Shown here: one piece after another, positions 35,120 through 44,317 of the stretch
Numbering within the stretch: the first letter of the stretch is position 1
How the letters are laid out: every line of letters starts with the position of its first letter
Origin: Luteimonas vadosa
GTDB lineage: Bacteria; Pseudomonadota; Gammaproteobacteria; Xanthomonadales; Xanthomonadaceae
Direction of reading: 5' to 3'
DNA length: 64,000 nucleotides
NCBI RefSeq assembly: GCF_039543545.1
Contig: NZ_BAABJY010000002.1
Span: forward strand, 62,001-126,000
Made by a program: the position numbers and the translations under genes
The notes under the pieces: generated by a model
What the model saw: the letters and a program-made list of their open reading frames with translations, nothing else
Databases searched by the model: none
Told to the model about the DNA's origin: nothing

Positions 35120-36083
35120 AACGCGGGATCTGCTCGCGCTTTCCGTCATCGCCGCCGCCATGTTGCTTCCGGGCTGCCGTGCCGATCCCCCAGATGCCCT
35201 GGGCACGCTCGAGTACGACCGCATCACCCTGCCGGCCCCGGCGGCGGAACGCATTGCCGCGGTCGAGGTGCGGGAGGGGCAGCGGGTCGCAGCCGGTGAC
35301 GTGCTGATGGTCCTGGAACGCGCGGGCGCAGAAGCGCAGACCGCCGCGGCGGCCGCGGAAGCCGATCGACGGCGCGAAGTCCTGTCCGAGCTCCAGGCAG
35401 GCGCGCGCAGTGAAGCCATCGCAGGCGCAAGCGCCAGCCTGGCCGCCGCCGAAGCCCGGGCGCGCGATGCGCGCGCCTACCGTGCGCGGGTGGAGCCACT
35501 GGGCCGGCGGCAGCTGGTCGCGGCGGCCGAGGTCGACCGGGCCCGGGCCGCGGCCGGCACCGCCGACGCCGAGGTCCGCGCCGCCCGGGCGAGGCTGGAC
35601 GAACTGCGCAACGGGTCGCGCCCGGAGCAGGTGGCGCAGGGCCGGGCTGCCTTGCGCGCCGCCGAAGCGCAGGCCCAGGCGCAAGCGGTGTTGCTGGACA
35701 AGTTGCGCGTGGTCGCGCCGCGCGCCGGGCGCATCGACAGCCTGCCTTACAAGCTGGGCGACCAGGCGCCGCCGGGTGCACCGTTGGTCGTGCTGCTGGT
35801 CGGCGATTCGCCGCACGCGCGCGTCTACGTCCCGGAGCCGCTGCGCCTGCAAGTCGACGTGGGGACGCCGGCAAAGGTCCATGTCCACGGCCGCGAAGAC
35901 GCCTATCGCGGGGTCGTGCGGATGATCCGCAACGACCCGGGCTTCACGCCGTACTACGCGCTGACCGGGGACGACGCCGCGAGGTTGAGCTACCTGGCCG
36001 AAGTCGCGCTGGAGGGTGCCGCCGACCTGCCAGCCGGCGTGCCCGTGCGCGTCGAATTCATGCGCCGCGATGATGGCGACTAG
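35109..36083 (+). CDS. HlyD-family periplasmic adaptor, lipoprotein
   Basis: A 324-residue membrane-fusion protein. A signal with lipobox LLPGC (Cys at about residue 24) precedes a biotinyl-lipoyl-like strand pair (AAVEVREGQRVAAGDVLMVLERAGAE), a long Ala/Arg-rich coiled coil (about 85-205) and a beta-barrel region (VVAPRAGRIDSLPYKLGD). It should link the ABC-2 exporter to an outer-membrane channel. GTG at 35109 with GGAGGTG upstream overlaps the TetR stop, so expression is coupled. It resembles YhiI/YbhG-type adaptors of E. coli. Confidence 0.87.
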   Translation: MRPETRDLLALSVIAAAMLLPGCRADPPDALGTLEYDRITLPAPAAERIAAVEVREGQRVAAGDVLMVLERAGAEAQTAAAAAEADRRREVLSELQAGARSEAIAGASASLAAAEARARDARAYRARVEPLGRRQLVAAAEVDRARAAAGTADAEVRAARARLDELRNGSRPEQVAQGRAALRAAEAQAQAQAVLLDKLRVVAPRAGRIDSLPYKLGDQAPPGAPLVVLLVGDSPHARVYVPEPLRLQVDVGTPAKVHVHGREDAYRGVVRMIRNDPGFTPYYALTGDDAARLSYLAEVALEGAADLPAGVPVRVEFMRRDDGD

Positions 36084-36269
36084 CGGCCCGGCAATGCCGC
36101 TCCCTTCGTCGCCGCGGCACAGTCGCGCCCGCCCGCCGGTCGCCCGCGGTTTCCGTGCCTGGTCGATTCCGCCGGCCCGGCTTCGAGGCGTCTGCGGTCG
36201 TCACGGCAGGGGCTTGCCCGGTTTCCCTGCCGACCTTCGAGGGCCGGTGCGACGGGACTACGTGTCGTG

Positions 36270-37223
36270 ATGGCCGCCGGACCTGCCATCCGGGCGCGGG
36301 GCTTGTGCAAACGCTTCGGCGAGCTCGTCGCGGTGGATGGCGTCGACCTCACCGTGCCTCGCGCAAGCGTCCATGGGTTCCTGGGACCGAATGGTTCCGG
36401 CAAGTCGACCACGATCCGCATGCTGTGCGGCCTGTTGACGCCGACGGCGGGCGACATCGAAGTTCTCGGGCTGCGCATTCCAGAACAGGCCGAGTCGTTG
36501 CGCACCCGTGTCGGCTACATGACCCAGCGGTTTTCGCTTTTCGAGGACCTGACGGTGCGCGAGAACCTGGAATTCATGGCCGCCGTGCAGGGCCTGTCGA
36601 AGGCGGCGACCGGCCAGCGCGTCGAGGAACTGCTGGTCGAGTACCGCTTCGCGGATCGCCGGAGGCAACTGGCCGGCACCCTGAGCGGCGGCCAGAAGCA
36701 GCGCCTCGCGCTGGCCTGCGCGGTGATCCAGCGACCGGAACTGCTGTTCCTCGACGAGCCCACCAGCGCGGTCGATCCCGAGTCCCGACGCGACTTCTGG
36801 GAGAAGCTGTTCGAACTGGCGGATGCCGGCGCCACCATCCTCGTCTCCACGCACCTGATGGACGAGGCGGAGCGATGCCACCGCCTCGCCATCCTCGACC
36901 ATGGCGCGCTGGCCGCCGACGGCACGCCTGGTTCACTGACCGGTGCGCTGGCCGGCCGCACGCTCGTCGTCGAGTCGCAACACCCACGCCAGGTGCAGCG
37001 CGTGTTGCTGGGCGTCGCAGGCGTCATAAGCGTCGCCCAGGTCGGCAACGCGTTGCGGGTGCTGATGGACGCGTCCGAGGCAAGCGCCGGGCCGGCCACG
37101 CGATTGCAGGACGCGTTGCGGAATGCCGGGCTGGCGGCCAGCATCCAGCCAGTGCCACCGAACCTGGAGGACGTCTTCGTCGCCGTCACCCGCGGAGAGC
37201 GTGCCAGCGAGGCGGCGGCATGA
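36270..37223 (+). CDS. ABC transporter ATP-binding protein
   Basis: A 317-residue ATPase. Walker A GPNGSGKST is at about residues 41-49, the Q-loop in MTQRFSLFEDLTVREN, signature LSGGQKQR, Walker B LLFLDEP and the H-loop in STHLMDEAERC. It belongs to the drug/ABC-2 export class (YhiH/YbhF-like N-terminal unit); family fusions with two ATPase units exist, but this has one. The gap of 186 bases after the HlyD gene is unusual for the operon, and I see no gene in it. The stop overlaps the permease start. Confidence 0.9.
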   Translation: MAAGPAIRARGLCKRFGELVAVDGVDLTVPRASVHGFLGPNGSGKSTTIRMLCGLLTPTAGDIEVLGLRIPEQAESLRTRVGYMTQRFSLFEDLTVRENLEFMAAVQGLSKAATGQRVEELLVEYRFADRRRQLAGTLSGGQKQRLALACAVIQRPELLFLDEPTSAVDPESRRDFWEKLFELADAGATILVSTHLMDEAERCHRLAILDHGALAADGTPGSLTGALAGRTLVVESQHPRQVQRVLLGVAGVISVAQVGNALRVLMDASEASAGPATRLQDALRNAGLAASIQPVPPNLEDVFVAVTRGERASEAAA

Positions 37224-38335
37224 AATGGCGGCGATTGATGGCGGTGATGGTGAAGGAGGTGCGCCAGCTGCGCCGGGACCGCGTCACCCTGGCGATGATC
37301 GTCGGCATCCCGGTGATGCAGCTGGTGCTGTTCGGTTACGCCATCAACCTCAACCTGCGCGGACTCGACGCGGGCATCGCCGACCAGTCGAACACGGCGG
37401 CGTCGCGCGCGCTGGTCATGGACATGGTGGCGACCGGCGTGATCCGTCCGACCCTGAGCGCGACCGCGCCGCAAGAGCTGATGGACGGGTTGCGCCGCGG
37501 GGAGATCAGCGTGGGCGTCGTGGTGCCGCCGGATTTCGAACGGCGTCGTGCAGAAGGCCGCGAAGCGGTGCAGGTGCTGGTCGACGGCAGCGACACCGTG
37601 GTCCAGAGTGCCGCGATCCAGCTCGCGCAGGTGCCGCTGGACAGCGCGGATCCGCCCCGGCCTGGCGGACGTTCCACGATGTCGCGCACCGGCGGTGGCC
37701 AGGTGGCGGTGGTGAGCTTCTACAACCCGGAGCGCCGCTCCGCGGTCAACATCGTGCCCGGGCTGATCGGCGTGATCCTCACCATGACCATGATCCTGTT
37801 CACCGGCGTGGCCATCGTCCGCGAGCGCGAGCGCGGCAACATGGAACTCCTGATCGCCACGCCCGTCAGCCGCACCGAACTGATGGCCGGCAAGGTGCTG
37901 CCGTACGCGGCCATCGGCATGGTGCAGACCACGGTGGTGCTGGCGCTGGGGATGTGGCTGTTCCAGGTGCCGATCCGCGGCAGCGTGCTCGACGTCTACG
38001 TCGCCGCGGTGCTGCTGATCCTCGCCAACCTGACCCTGGGATTGCTGATCTCGACCAAGGCGCGATCGCAGTTCCAGGCGATGCAGATGACGTTCTTTGT
38101 GTTCCTGCCCTCGATCCTGCTGTCGGGCTTCATGTTCCCGTTCGCCGGCATGCCGAAGCCGGTGCAGTGGCTGGCCGAGGTCCTGCCGCTGACCCACTTC
38201 ATCCGCCTGGTGCGCGGGGTGATGCTGCGCGGCGCGGGTTTATTCGAGTTGTGGCCGGATGCCGTGGCGCTGGTGGCGTTTTCCGCCTTGATGATGTCGC
38301 TGGCGATCCTGCGCTTCCGCAAACGCCTCGACTGA
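37220..38335 (+). CDS. ABC-2 type permease
   Basis: A 371-residue membrane protein. One N-terminal helix (MIVGIPVMQLVLFGYAINL) is followed by a large periplasmic domain to about residue 175 and five more helices with the ERERGNMELLIATPVSRTELMAGK motif. This is the ABC2_membrane_3 (YhhJ/YbhS-like) architecture. With the ATPase and HlyD adaptor it forms a tripartite exporter; the substrate is unknown. A single permease gene is present, whereas ybhFSR-type systems carry two, so a homodimer is expected. Coupled by ATGA overlap. Confidence 0.9.
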   Translation: MKWRRLMAVMVKEVRQLRRDRVTLAMIVGIPVMQLVLFGYAINLNLRGLDAGIADQSNTAASRALVMDMVATGVIRPTLSATAPQELMDGLRRGEISVGVVVPPDFERRRAEGREAVQVLVDGSDTVVQSAAIQLAQVPLDSADPPRPGGRSTMSRTGGGQVAVVSFYNPERRSAVNIVPGLIGVILTMTMILFTGVAIVRERERGNMELLIATPVSRTELMAGKVLPYAAIGMVQTTVVLALGMWLFQVPIRGSVLDVYVAAVLLILANLTLGLLISTKARSQFQAMQMTFFVFLPSILLSGFMFPFAGMPKPVQWLAEVLPLTHFIRLVRGVMLRGAGLFELWPDAVALVAFSALMMSLAILRFRKRLD

Positions 38336-38403
38336 TGCACGTATCAGCACCCGATGGGCGCGATGGATTCAACGAGGGAAAAGATCGCGCCCCTGGGGCG
38401 CTC

Positions 38404-38640
38404 CTACGAGTTCGTGGATGTCTCGATGTTGATGCGGCGTTGCCGACGCCGCTCCCGCCGCAGCATCGCGATGCCGACCAAGGCCAGGACCGCCGAACCT
38501 GCGAACCACAACCAGAGCTGCACATCGGGGGACGGAGCGCGCACCAGTTTCATCCATGCACGCAGCAAGCCCAACAGCCCGAGTCCGCAGAACCAGAACG
38601 CAAGCGCGTTCCGGCGCAGCCAACCGTCAGCGTTGGCCAT
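38404..38640 (-). CDS. Small two-helix membrane protein
   Basis: A 78-residue frame with two membrane helices (about residues 12-28 and 40-60) and a basic C-terminal tail (RRERRRQRR). It starts 2 bases after the miaB stop on the same strand, so it could be translationally coupled. No family is recognised, and there is no clear ribosome site. Reading-frame composition fits coding DNA. It lies between miaB and the 3' end of the ABC permease gene, which is on the other strand. Confidence 0.5.
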   Translation of the reverse strand: MANADGWLRRNALAFWFCGLGLLGLLRAWMKLVRAPSPDVQLWLWFAGSAVLALVGIAMLRRERRRQRRINIETSTNS

Positions 38641-38642
38641 CG

Positions 38643-40094
38643 CTAGACCGCAGCCAACGTCACCCGCCCGCGCAGGGAATTGGTCATCGCTTCGGTGATT
38701 TCGACATCGACGAATTGCCCAATCAGCCGCGGCGGGCCGGGAAAGTTCACCGAGCGCATGTTTTCGGTCTTGCCGGTGAGTTCGTTCGAATCCTTCTTCG
38801 ACGGGCCTTCGACCAGCACGGATTGCACGCTCCCCACCATGGCGCGCGAAATGCCCGCGGCGTGGGCATTGATGTGTGCCTGCAGTCGCGACAGGCGGGC
38901 GTGCTTCTCGGCGTCGCTGGTGTCGTCGTCCAGGTCCGCGGCCGGGGTGCCGGGCCGGCGCGAATAGATGAACGAGAACGACTGGTCGAAGCCCACGTCC
39001 TCGATCAGCGCCATGGTCTTCTCGAAATCCGCCGCGGTCTCCCCGGGGAATCCGACGATGAAATCCGACGAGATCGAAATCCCGGGCCGCACCGCGCGCA
39101 GCTTGCGGATCTTCTGCTTGAACTCCAGCGCCGTGTAGCCACGCTTCATCGCCGACAGCACGCGGTCGCTGCCGGACTGCACCGGAAGGTGCAGGTAGTT
39201 GGCCAGCTCGGGCACGTCGCGGTAGGCCTCCACCAGCGAATCGCTGAATTCCAGGGGGTGCGAGGTGGTGAAGCGGATCCGGTCGATGCCGTCAATGGTG
39301 GCCACGGCGCGGATCAGCAGGCCGAGGTCGGCGACCTCGCCGTCGCCGTAGGGGCCGCGATAGGCGTTGACGTTCTGGCCGAGCAGGTTGACCTCGCGCA
39401 CACCCTGGGCCGCCAGCTGGGCGACCTCGACCAGCACGTCCTCGAACGGACGGCTGACTTCCTCGCCCCGCGTGTAGGGCACGACGCAGAAGCTGCAGTA
39501 CTTGCTGCACCCTTCCATGATGGACACGAAGGCGCTCGGCCCCTCGGCGCGCGGCTCGGGCAGGCGGTCGAACTTCTCGATCTCGGGGAAGCTGATGTCG
39601 ACCTGCGGCCGCCCCGACTCTCGACGGGCCCGGACCAGCTCCGGCAGGCGGTGCAGGGTCTGCGGCCCGAACACCAGGTCGACATAGGGGGCGCGCTCGA
39701 GGATGGCGGCGCCCTCCTGCGAGGCCACGCAGCCGCCGACGCCGATCAGCACCGGCCGGTCGCCTGCCTTGAGGCTTTTCCATCGGCCCAGCTGGCTGAA
39801 CACCTTCTCCTGCGCTTTTTCGCGTATCGAGCAGGTATTAACCAGGATCACGTCGGCATCTTCGGCGATCGTGGTCAGTTCAAGACCATCTGACGCGGCC
39901 AGCGCATCCGCCATCCTGGCCGAGTCATACACGTTCATCTGGCAGCCGTGGGTCTGGATGAACAGCTTCCCGCCGCGAGGGGCGTCCGCCGGTGGCTTCC
40001 CGGTGCCTCGGGGGCCTTGGGAGGCCTGGAGGCCATCCGGGGAGGGTGTGGCCAGGACGCCGGTCGGCGTGGCGGCGCTGCCTGATTCGGTCAT
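38643..40094 (-). CDS. miaB: tRNA-2-methylthio-N6-dimethylallyladenosine synthase
   Basis: A 483-residue radical-SAM methylthiotransferase. The N-terminal UPF0004 domain carries three Cys (THGCQMN, NTCSIR, GGCVA) for one iron-sulfur cluster. The SAM cluster CxxxCxxC is in GCSKYCSFCVVPYTRG, and a C-terminal TRAM domain ends the protein. It methylthiolates i6A37 in tRNAs reading UNN codons. The ATG at 40094 has a GGAG site; upstream frame to 40217 is not needed. The first 33 residues are a low-complexity extension before KLFIQTHGCQ. miaB usually precedes ybeZ; here an exporter cassette intervenes. Confidence 0.94.
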   Translation of the reverse strand: MTESGSAATPTGVLATPSPDGLQASQGPRGTGKPPADAPRGGKLFIQTHGCQMNVYDSARMADALAASDGLELTTIAEDADVILVNTCSIREKAQEKVFSQLGRWKSLKAGDRPVLIGVGGCVASQEGAAILERAPYVDLVFGPQTLHRLPELVRARRESGRPQVDISFPEIEKFDRLPEPRAEGPSAFVSIMEGCSKYCSFCVVPYTRGEEVSRPFEDVLVEVAQLAAQGVREVNLLGQNVNAYRGPYGDGEVADLGLLIRAVATIDGIDRIRFTTSHPLEFSDSLVEAYRDVPELANYLHLPVQSGSDRVLSAMKRGYTALEFKQKIRKLRAVRPGISISSDFIVGFPGETAADFEKTMALIEDVGFDQSFSFIYSRRPGTPAADLDDDTSDAEKHARLSRLQAHINAHAAGISRAMVGSVQSVLVEGPSKKDSNELTGKTENMRSVNFPGPPRLIGQFVDVEITEAMTNSLRGRVTLAAV

Positions 40095-40349
40095 GGGAGT
40101 CTCCGGGGCGCGGCGCTGAGTCCGGGCCGGAAAGCGGCTTGAGCGGGTGCTGGAGCCTGAATCGGGCGAAAGTGTAGCGTGCGCGGCCCGTTCGGACGCC
40201 GGTTGGCGTGAAGTCATGGTGGGATTGCCGGATTCGGGCCGGGGGGCAGGGGCGCGAAGGCCGTGTCAACGCGTGGATCCGCCGAAGCAGGGTTTCCGTC
40301 ACGGATCAAGGACTTGGCAATTGAAGCTGAAGGGGGGACACTCGGCACC

Positions 40350-41282
40350 ATGAAACGGGGAGCGACCTGGGGATCGGCGGGCGTGCTGGCCATCGCACTG
40401 GCGGCGACGGGCGGGCTACCCGGTACGGCGCAGGCCGGCACGGTCTACCGATGCGAAAGCGCCGATGGCGGCCTGAGCTACGTCAGCAAACGCCTGCCCG
40501 GCGCCAAGTGCAAGGCCGTCAGCAGCTATCGCTCCACCAGCGCACCCGCGCCCAAGGTGCCGGACTGGGTCGCGCCTGCCGCCGGCGCCGCGACGACCAC
40601 TGCCAATGCCGCGGGTTCGCCGGCGTCGCTCGACGCCAACCCCCCGGCGGCCATCGTGTCCAGCGACGTGCCGAAGCCCGCGACCAGCGGGGCGAACACC
40701 ACGCGCCTGGTCCAGGGGCAGGTCTACTCGTACATCAAGGACGGCGTGCGCCACTACACCAGCAAGCCCCCTAAGGGCGGCGGCGCAACGGCGCTGCGCA
40801 CCATCCAGTACCGCTTCCTGGAAACCTGCTATGCCTGCGGCGCCAATCCCGGCCTCAACTTCAAGACGCTGCGGCTCAACACCACCGCCTACCAGAACGA
40901 AGTCAAGGCGGCAGCGGCCGAATTCGGGGTCGAGGAGGCGGTGATCCGCGCCATCATGCACGCCGAGTCCGCCTTCAAGCCCAATGCCCTGTCCCGGGTC
41001 GGTGCGCAGGGACTGATGCAGCTGATGCCGGCCACCGCGCGCCGCTTCGGGGTGAGCAACGCCTTCGATCCGCAGCAGAACATCCGGGGCGGCACCAAGT
41101 ACCTGTCCTGGCTGCTCAAGCGCTTCAACGGCAACCTGACCCTGGCCGCGGCGGGCTACAACGCCGGGGAGGGCGCGGTCGACAAGTACAAGGGCGTGCC
41201 TCCCTATTCCGAAACCCGCCGCTACGTCGAGCGGGTGGCGGTCCTGGCGGACCGTTACCGGGGCCAGGTCGCGGCCAACTGA
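40350..41282 (+). CDS. Lytic transglycosylase (SLT domain)
   Basis: A 310-residue exported enzyme. A signal peptide ends TAQAG (about residue 30). Two short DUF4124-like segments (TVYRCESADGGLSYVSK and QVYSYIKDGVRHYTSK) precede a C-terminal SLT domain (about residues 190-305). The catalytic Glu is in HAESAFKPNALS, with GLMQLMPATA and AAGYNAGEGAV following. It should cleave the MurNAc-GlcNAc bond of peptidoglycan. It is divergent from miaB, with 255 bases between. The ATG at 40350 places the signal peptide first. Confidence 0.9.
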   Translation: MKRGATWGSAGVLAIALAATGGLPGTAQAGTVYRCESADGGLSYVSKRLPGAKCKAVSSYRSTSAPAPKVPDWVAPAAGAATTTANAAGSPASLDANPPAAIVSSDVPKPATSGANTTRLVQGQVYSYIKDGVRHYTSKPPKGGGATALRTIQYRFLETCYACGANPGLNFKTLRLNTTAYQNEVKAAAAEFGVEEAVIRAIMHAESAFKPNALSRVGAQGLMQLMPATARRFGVSNAFDPQQNIRGGTKYLSWLLKRFNGNLTLAAAGYNAGEGAVDKYKGVPPYSETRRYVERVAVLADRYRGQVAAN

Positions 41283-41343
41283 GCGCGGCTCGCCCGGGAG
41301 GGCGCGCGCCAGCGCGGTGCCTGCGTCGCGTGGCGGGAAGCAT

Positions 41344-41372
41344 TGTCGGGCCAATCGGGCTTCCGTTACACT
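41344..41372 (+). promoter_or_regulatory. Candidate sigma70 promoter for petABC
   Basis: TTGTCG and TACACT are separated by exactly 17 bases, 97 bases before the petA ATG in the 186-base gap after the transglycosylase gene. Confidence 0.45.
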
Positions 41373-41468
41373 TCGTGGTCTTTGCGCCCCCGGCTGGAGA
41401 CGGGCGGGGTACGCAGGCAGGCATTTCGGCTTTTCGACTCGATCTACGAAGGTTTTGCGGAGTGGCGG

Positions 41469-42128
41469 ATGGGCAATGAAGCGGTTTTGGGCTCGAGCGA
41501 GCAGACGCCTGATGGCAGCGAGGGAACGGTCGATGCCGGCCGGCGCCGCTTCCTGACCGCCACCACCGCCGTGGTCGGCGCGGTCGGCGTCGGCGTGGCG
41601 GCGATTCCCTTCATCAAGTCCTGGAACCCCAGCGCCCGGGCCAAGCTCGCCGGCGCCCCGGTCACCGCGGACATCAGCGCCCTCGCCGAAGGCCAGCGCA
41701 TGGTGCTGGAATGGCGCGGCCAGCCGATCTGGATCGTCCGCCGCACCAAGGCGGTGCTCGAGGCCCTGCCGACGCTCGACGACAAGCTGCGCGACCCCTT
41801 GTCGCAGAACGCCGACCAGCAGCCGGCCTACGTGCTGGAGAGCAACCCGGAACTGCGCTCGATCAAGCCCGAGGTCTCGGTCCTCGTCGGCCTGTGCACC
41901 CATCTGGGCTGCGCGCCGGAGATGGTTGCCGAAATCCGGCCCGAGCCTTTCGACGCCGACTGGAAGGGCGGCTACTTCTGCCCCTGCCACAAGTCCAAGT
42001 TCGACATGGCCGGCCGGGTGTTCGAGGGCGTGCCGGCGCCGACCAACCTGATCGTGCCTCCGCACCACTATGCCGACGACAACACCATCGTCATCGGCGT
42101 AGATCCGTCGCAGTCGGGGGCCGCGTAA
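41469..42128 (+). CDS. petA: Ubiquinol-cytochrome c reductase iron-sulfur (Rieske) subunit
   Basis: A 219-residue subunit of the cytochrome bc1 complex. A twin-arginine-like RRRF at residues 25-28 leads the membrane anchor (about 29-50). The 2Fe-2S ligands are in C143-T-H145-L-G-C148 and C171-P-C173-H174. It passes electrons from ubiquinol to cytochrome c1 on the periplasmic side. The ATG at 41469 has GGAG upstream; longer frames to 41343 are not needed. First gene of petABC. Confidence 0.95.
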   Translation: MGNEAVLGSSEQTPDGSEGTVDAGRRRFLTATTAVVGAVGVGVAAIPFIKSWNPSARAKLAGAPVTADISALAEGQRMVLEWRGQPIWIVRRTKAVLEALPTLDDKLRDPLSQNADQQPAYVLESNPELRSIKPEVSVLVGLCTHLGCAPEMVAEIRPEPFDADWKGGYFCPCHKSKFDMAGRVFEGVPAPTNLIVPPHHYADDNTIVIGVDPSQSGAA

Positions 42129-42131
42129 GCC

Positions 42132-43391
42132 ATGGCGAACGTCATCACCCGAACGGCCAACAACGTGATGGACTGGGTCAACGAGCGTGCACCCGGCATG
42201 ATGCCGATGTACCGCAAGCACATGACCGAGTACTACGCGCCGAAGAACTTCAACTTCTGGTACTACATGGGTTCGCTGGCCCTGCTGGTGCTGGTCAACC
42301 AGATCGTCACCGGCATCTTCCTGACCATGCACTTCAAGCCCTCGGCGGCGGAGGCATTCGGGTCGGTCGAATACATCATGCGCGACGTGGAGTGGGGCTG
42401 GCTGATCCGCTACATGCACAGCACCGGCGCTTCGCTGTTCTTCGTTGTCGTCTACCTGCACATGTTCCGCGGGCTGATGTACGGCAGCTACCAGAAGCCG
42501 CGGGAACTGGTGTGGATCCTAGGCATGCTGATCTACCTGGTGCTGATGGCCGAGGCCTTCATGGGCTACGTGCTCCCCTGGGGGCAGATGTCGTTCTGGG
42601 GCGCCAAGGTCATCATCTCGCTGTTCGGCGCGATCCCGGTCATCGGCAACGGCCTGACCGAATGGATCATGGGCGACTACCTGCCCGGCGACGCCACCCT
42701 CAACCGCTTCTTCGCCCTGCACGTGATCGCCCTGCCGCTGGTCCTGCTGCTGCTGGTGGTCCTGCACCTGGGCGCGCTGCACGAGGTGGGATCGAACAAC
42801 CCGGACGGCGTCGACATCAAGAAGGGGCCCAAGGGCAACCGCTGGGATCCCAGCAAGCCCGCCGACGGCATCCCGTTCCACCCGTACTACACGGTCAAGG
42901 ACCTGGTCGGCGTCGGGTTCTTCCTCATGCTGGCCGCCTTCATCATCTTCTTCGCGCCGGCGTTCGGCGGCTGGTTCCTCGAGCACGACAATTTCGTCGA
43001 GGCCAACCGCCTGGTGACGCCCGAGCACATCAAGCCGGTGTGGTACTACACGCCTTACTACGCGATGTTGCGCGTGGTCCCGCACAAGCTGTCGGGCGTG
43101 CTGGTGATGTTCGGCGCGATCGCGATCCTGTTCCTCGTGCCGTGGCTCGACCGCGCCAAGGTCAGGTCCTACCGCTACCGTGGCCTCCTCTCCAAGGTGC
43201 TGCTGGGCGTGTTCGCGGTCAGCTTCGTCTGGCTCGGCAAGATCGGCGCCGGTCCCGGCACCGATCCGGTCGAGACCATCATCGGCCGCGTCCTGACCTT
43301 CCTCTACTTCGCCTTCTTCATCACCATGCCGCTGTGGACCAGGATCGACAAGACCAAGCCGGTGCCGGAACGGGTGACCACGCATGACTAA
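42132..43391 (+). CDS. petB: Cytochrome b of the bc1 complex
   Basis: A 419-residue membrane protein with eight or nine helices. Heme-ligand His residues are in helices containing YMHSTGASLFFVVVYLHMFRG and HVIALPLVLLLLVVLHLGALHEVG. The quinol-site segment is GYVLPWGQMSFWGA, and the PEHIKPVWYYTPYYAMLR loop is conserved. It holds hemes bL and bH and the Qo/Qi sites. It starts 3 bases after the petA stop and overlaps petC by 8 bases. Confidence 0.96.
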   Translation: MANVITRTANNVMDWVNERAPGMMPMYRKHMTEYYAPKNFNFWYYMGSLALLVLVNQIVTGIFLTMHFKPSAAEAFGSVEYIMRDVEWGWLIRYMHSTGASLFFVVVYLHMFRGLMYGSYQKPRELVWILGMLIYLVLMAEAFMGYVLPWGQMSFWGAKVIISLFGAIPVIGNGLTEWIMGDYLPGDATLNRFFALHVIALPLVLLLLVVLHLGALHEVGSNNPDGVDIKKGPKGNRWDPSKPADGIPFHPYYTVKDLVGVGFFLMLAAFIIFFAPAFGGWFLEHDNFVEANRLVTPEHIKPVWYYTPYYAMLRVVPHKLSGVLVMFGAIAILFLVPWLDRAKVRSYRYRGLLSKVLLGVFAVSFVWLGKIGAGPGTDPVETIIGRVLTFLYFAFFITMPLWTRIDKTKPVPERVTTHD

Positions 43392-44145
43392 GTCCGTGTT
43401 CGCGCCCACCCTGCTGCAACGCGCCGCCGTGCTCGCCGGGGGAATGCTCCTGTCCTGCGCAGCCCTCGCGGCGGGAGGCGGCGCCACCGAGCAGGCAGGT
43501 ACCGACCTGGGCGACCGCGCCTCCCTGCAGCGCGGCGCCCAGCTGTACATGAACTATTGCTCCGGATGCCATTCGCTCAAGTACATGCGCTACTCGCGCT
43601 TGGCCGAGGACCTCGGCCTGAGCGAGGAGATGGTGATGGACAACCTCAACCTGACCGGCGCGAAGTTCGGCGAGCAGGTGCAGGTGGCGATGCCCGAGGA
43701 AGGCGCGGAACAGTGGTTCGGCAAGATGCCGCCCGACCTGAGCGTCATCTCGCGCGTCCGCGGCAGCGACTGGATCTACACCTACCTTAAGTCGTTCTAC
43801 CTCGACGAGTCCCGGCCCCTGGGCTGGAACAACACACTGTCCCCCAACGTCTCGATGCCGAACCCGCTGTGGCAGATGCAGGGCATCCTGCGCCCGGTCC
43901 ACGGCGAGAAGGACGAGACCACGGGCGAAGCCCGCGTCGAGCGCCTCGAGCTCGCCACGCCCGGGACCGAGAACGCGCAGCAGTTCGAGCAGACCGCGCG
44001 CGACATCACCGCATTCCTCGAGTACGTCGGCGAACCGGCCGCGATCAAGCGCCAGAGCCTGGGCGTCTGGGTCATCCTGTTCCTGGCGTTCTTCACGTTC
44101 CTGGCATGGTTGCTCAAGATGGAGTACTGGAAGGACGTGAAATAG
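43384..44145 (+). CDS. petC: Cytochrome c1
   Basis: A 253-residue c-type cytochrome. An N-terminal export signal precedes the heme-attachment motif C59-S-G-C62-H63 in NYCSGCHSLKYMRYSRLAEDL. PDLSVISRVRGSDWIYTYLKSFY is in the middle, and a single C-terminal anchor helix (about 225-245) ends WKDVK. It accepts electrons from the Rieske protein and reduces cytochrome c. Last gene of petABC; sspA follows after 172 bases. Confidence 0.95.
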   Translation: MTKSVFAPTLLQRAAVLAGGMLLSCAALAAGGGATEQAGTDLGDRASLQRGAQLYMNYCSGCHSLKYMRYSRLAEDLGLSEEMVMDNLNLTGAKFGEQVQVAMPEEGAEQWFGKMPPDLSVISRVRGSDWIYTYLKSFYLDESRPLGWNNTLSPNVSMPNPLWQMQGILRPVHGEKDETTGEARVERLELATPGTENAQQFEQTARDITAFLEYVGEPAAIKRQSLGVWVILFLAFFTFLAWLLKMEYWKDVK

Positions 44146-44317
44146 CCGGCTGCCCACGCGCCTCGTGCGGGGCGCGATGCCGTCCCGCGATGCAGGGATC
44201 CGCGGCGAATGCGGACCCGGGGCGGGAAGCCAGGTGGTTGGGGAACCGGGGCGACCGGCTGCGAGGGGCAGGCGGCGTCGATGCGACTGGCCGAGCCCGG
44301 TCGCGGGAGTTGAACCG

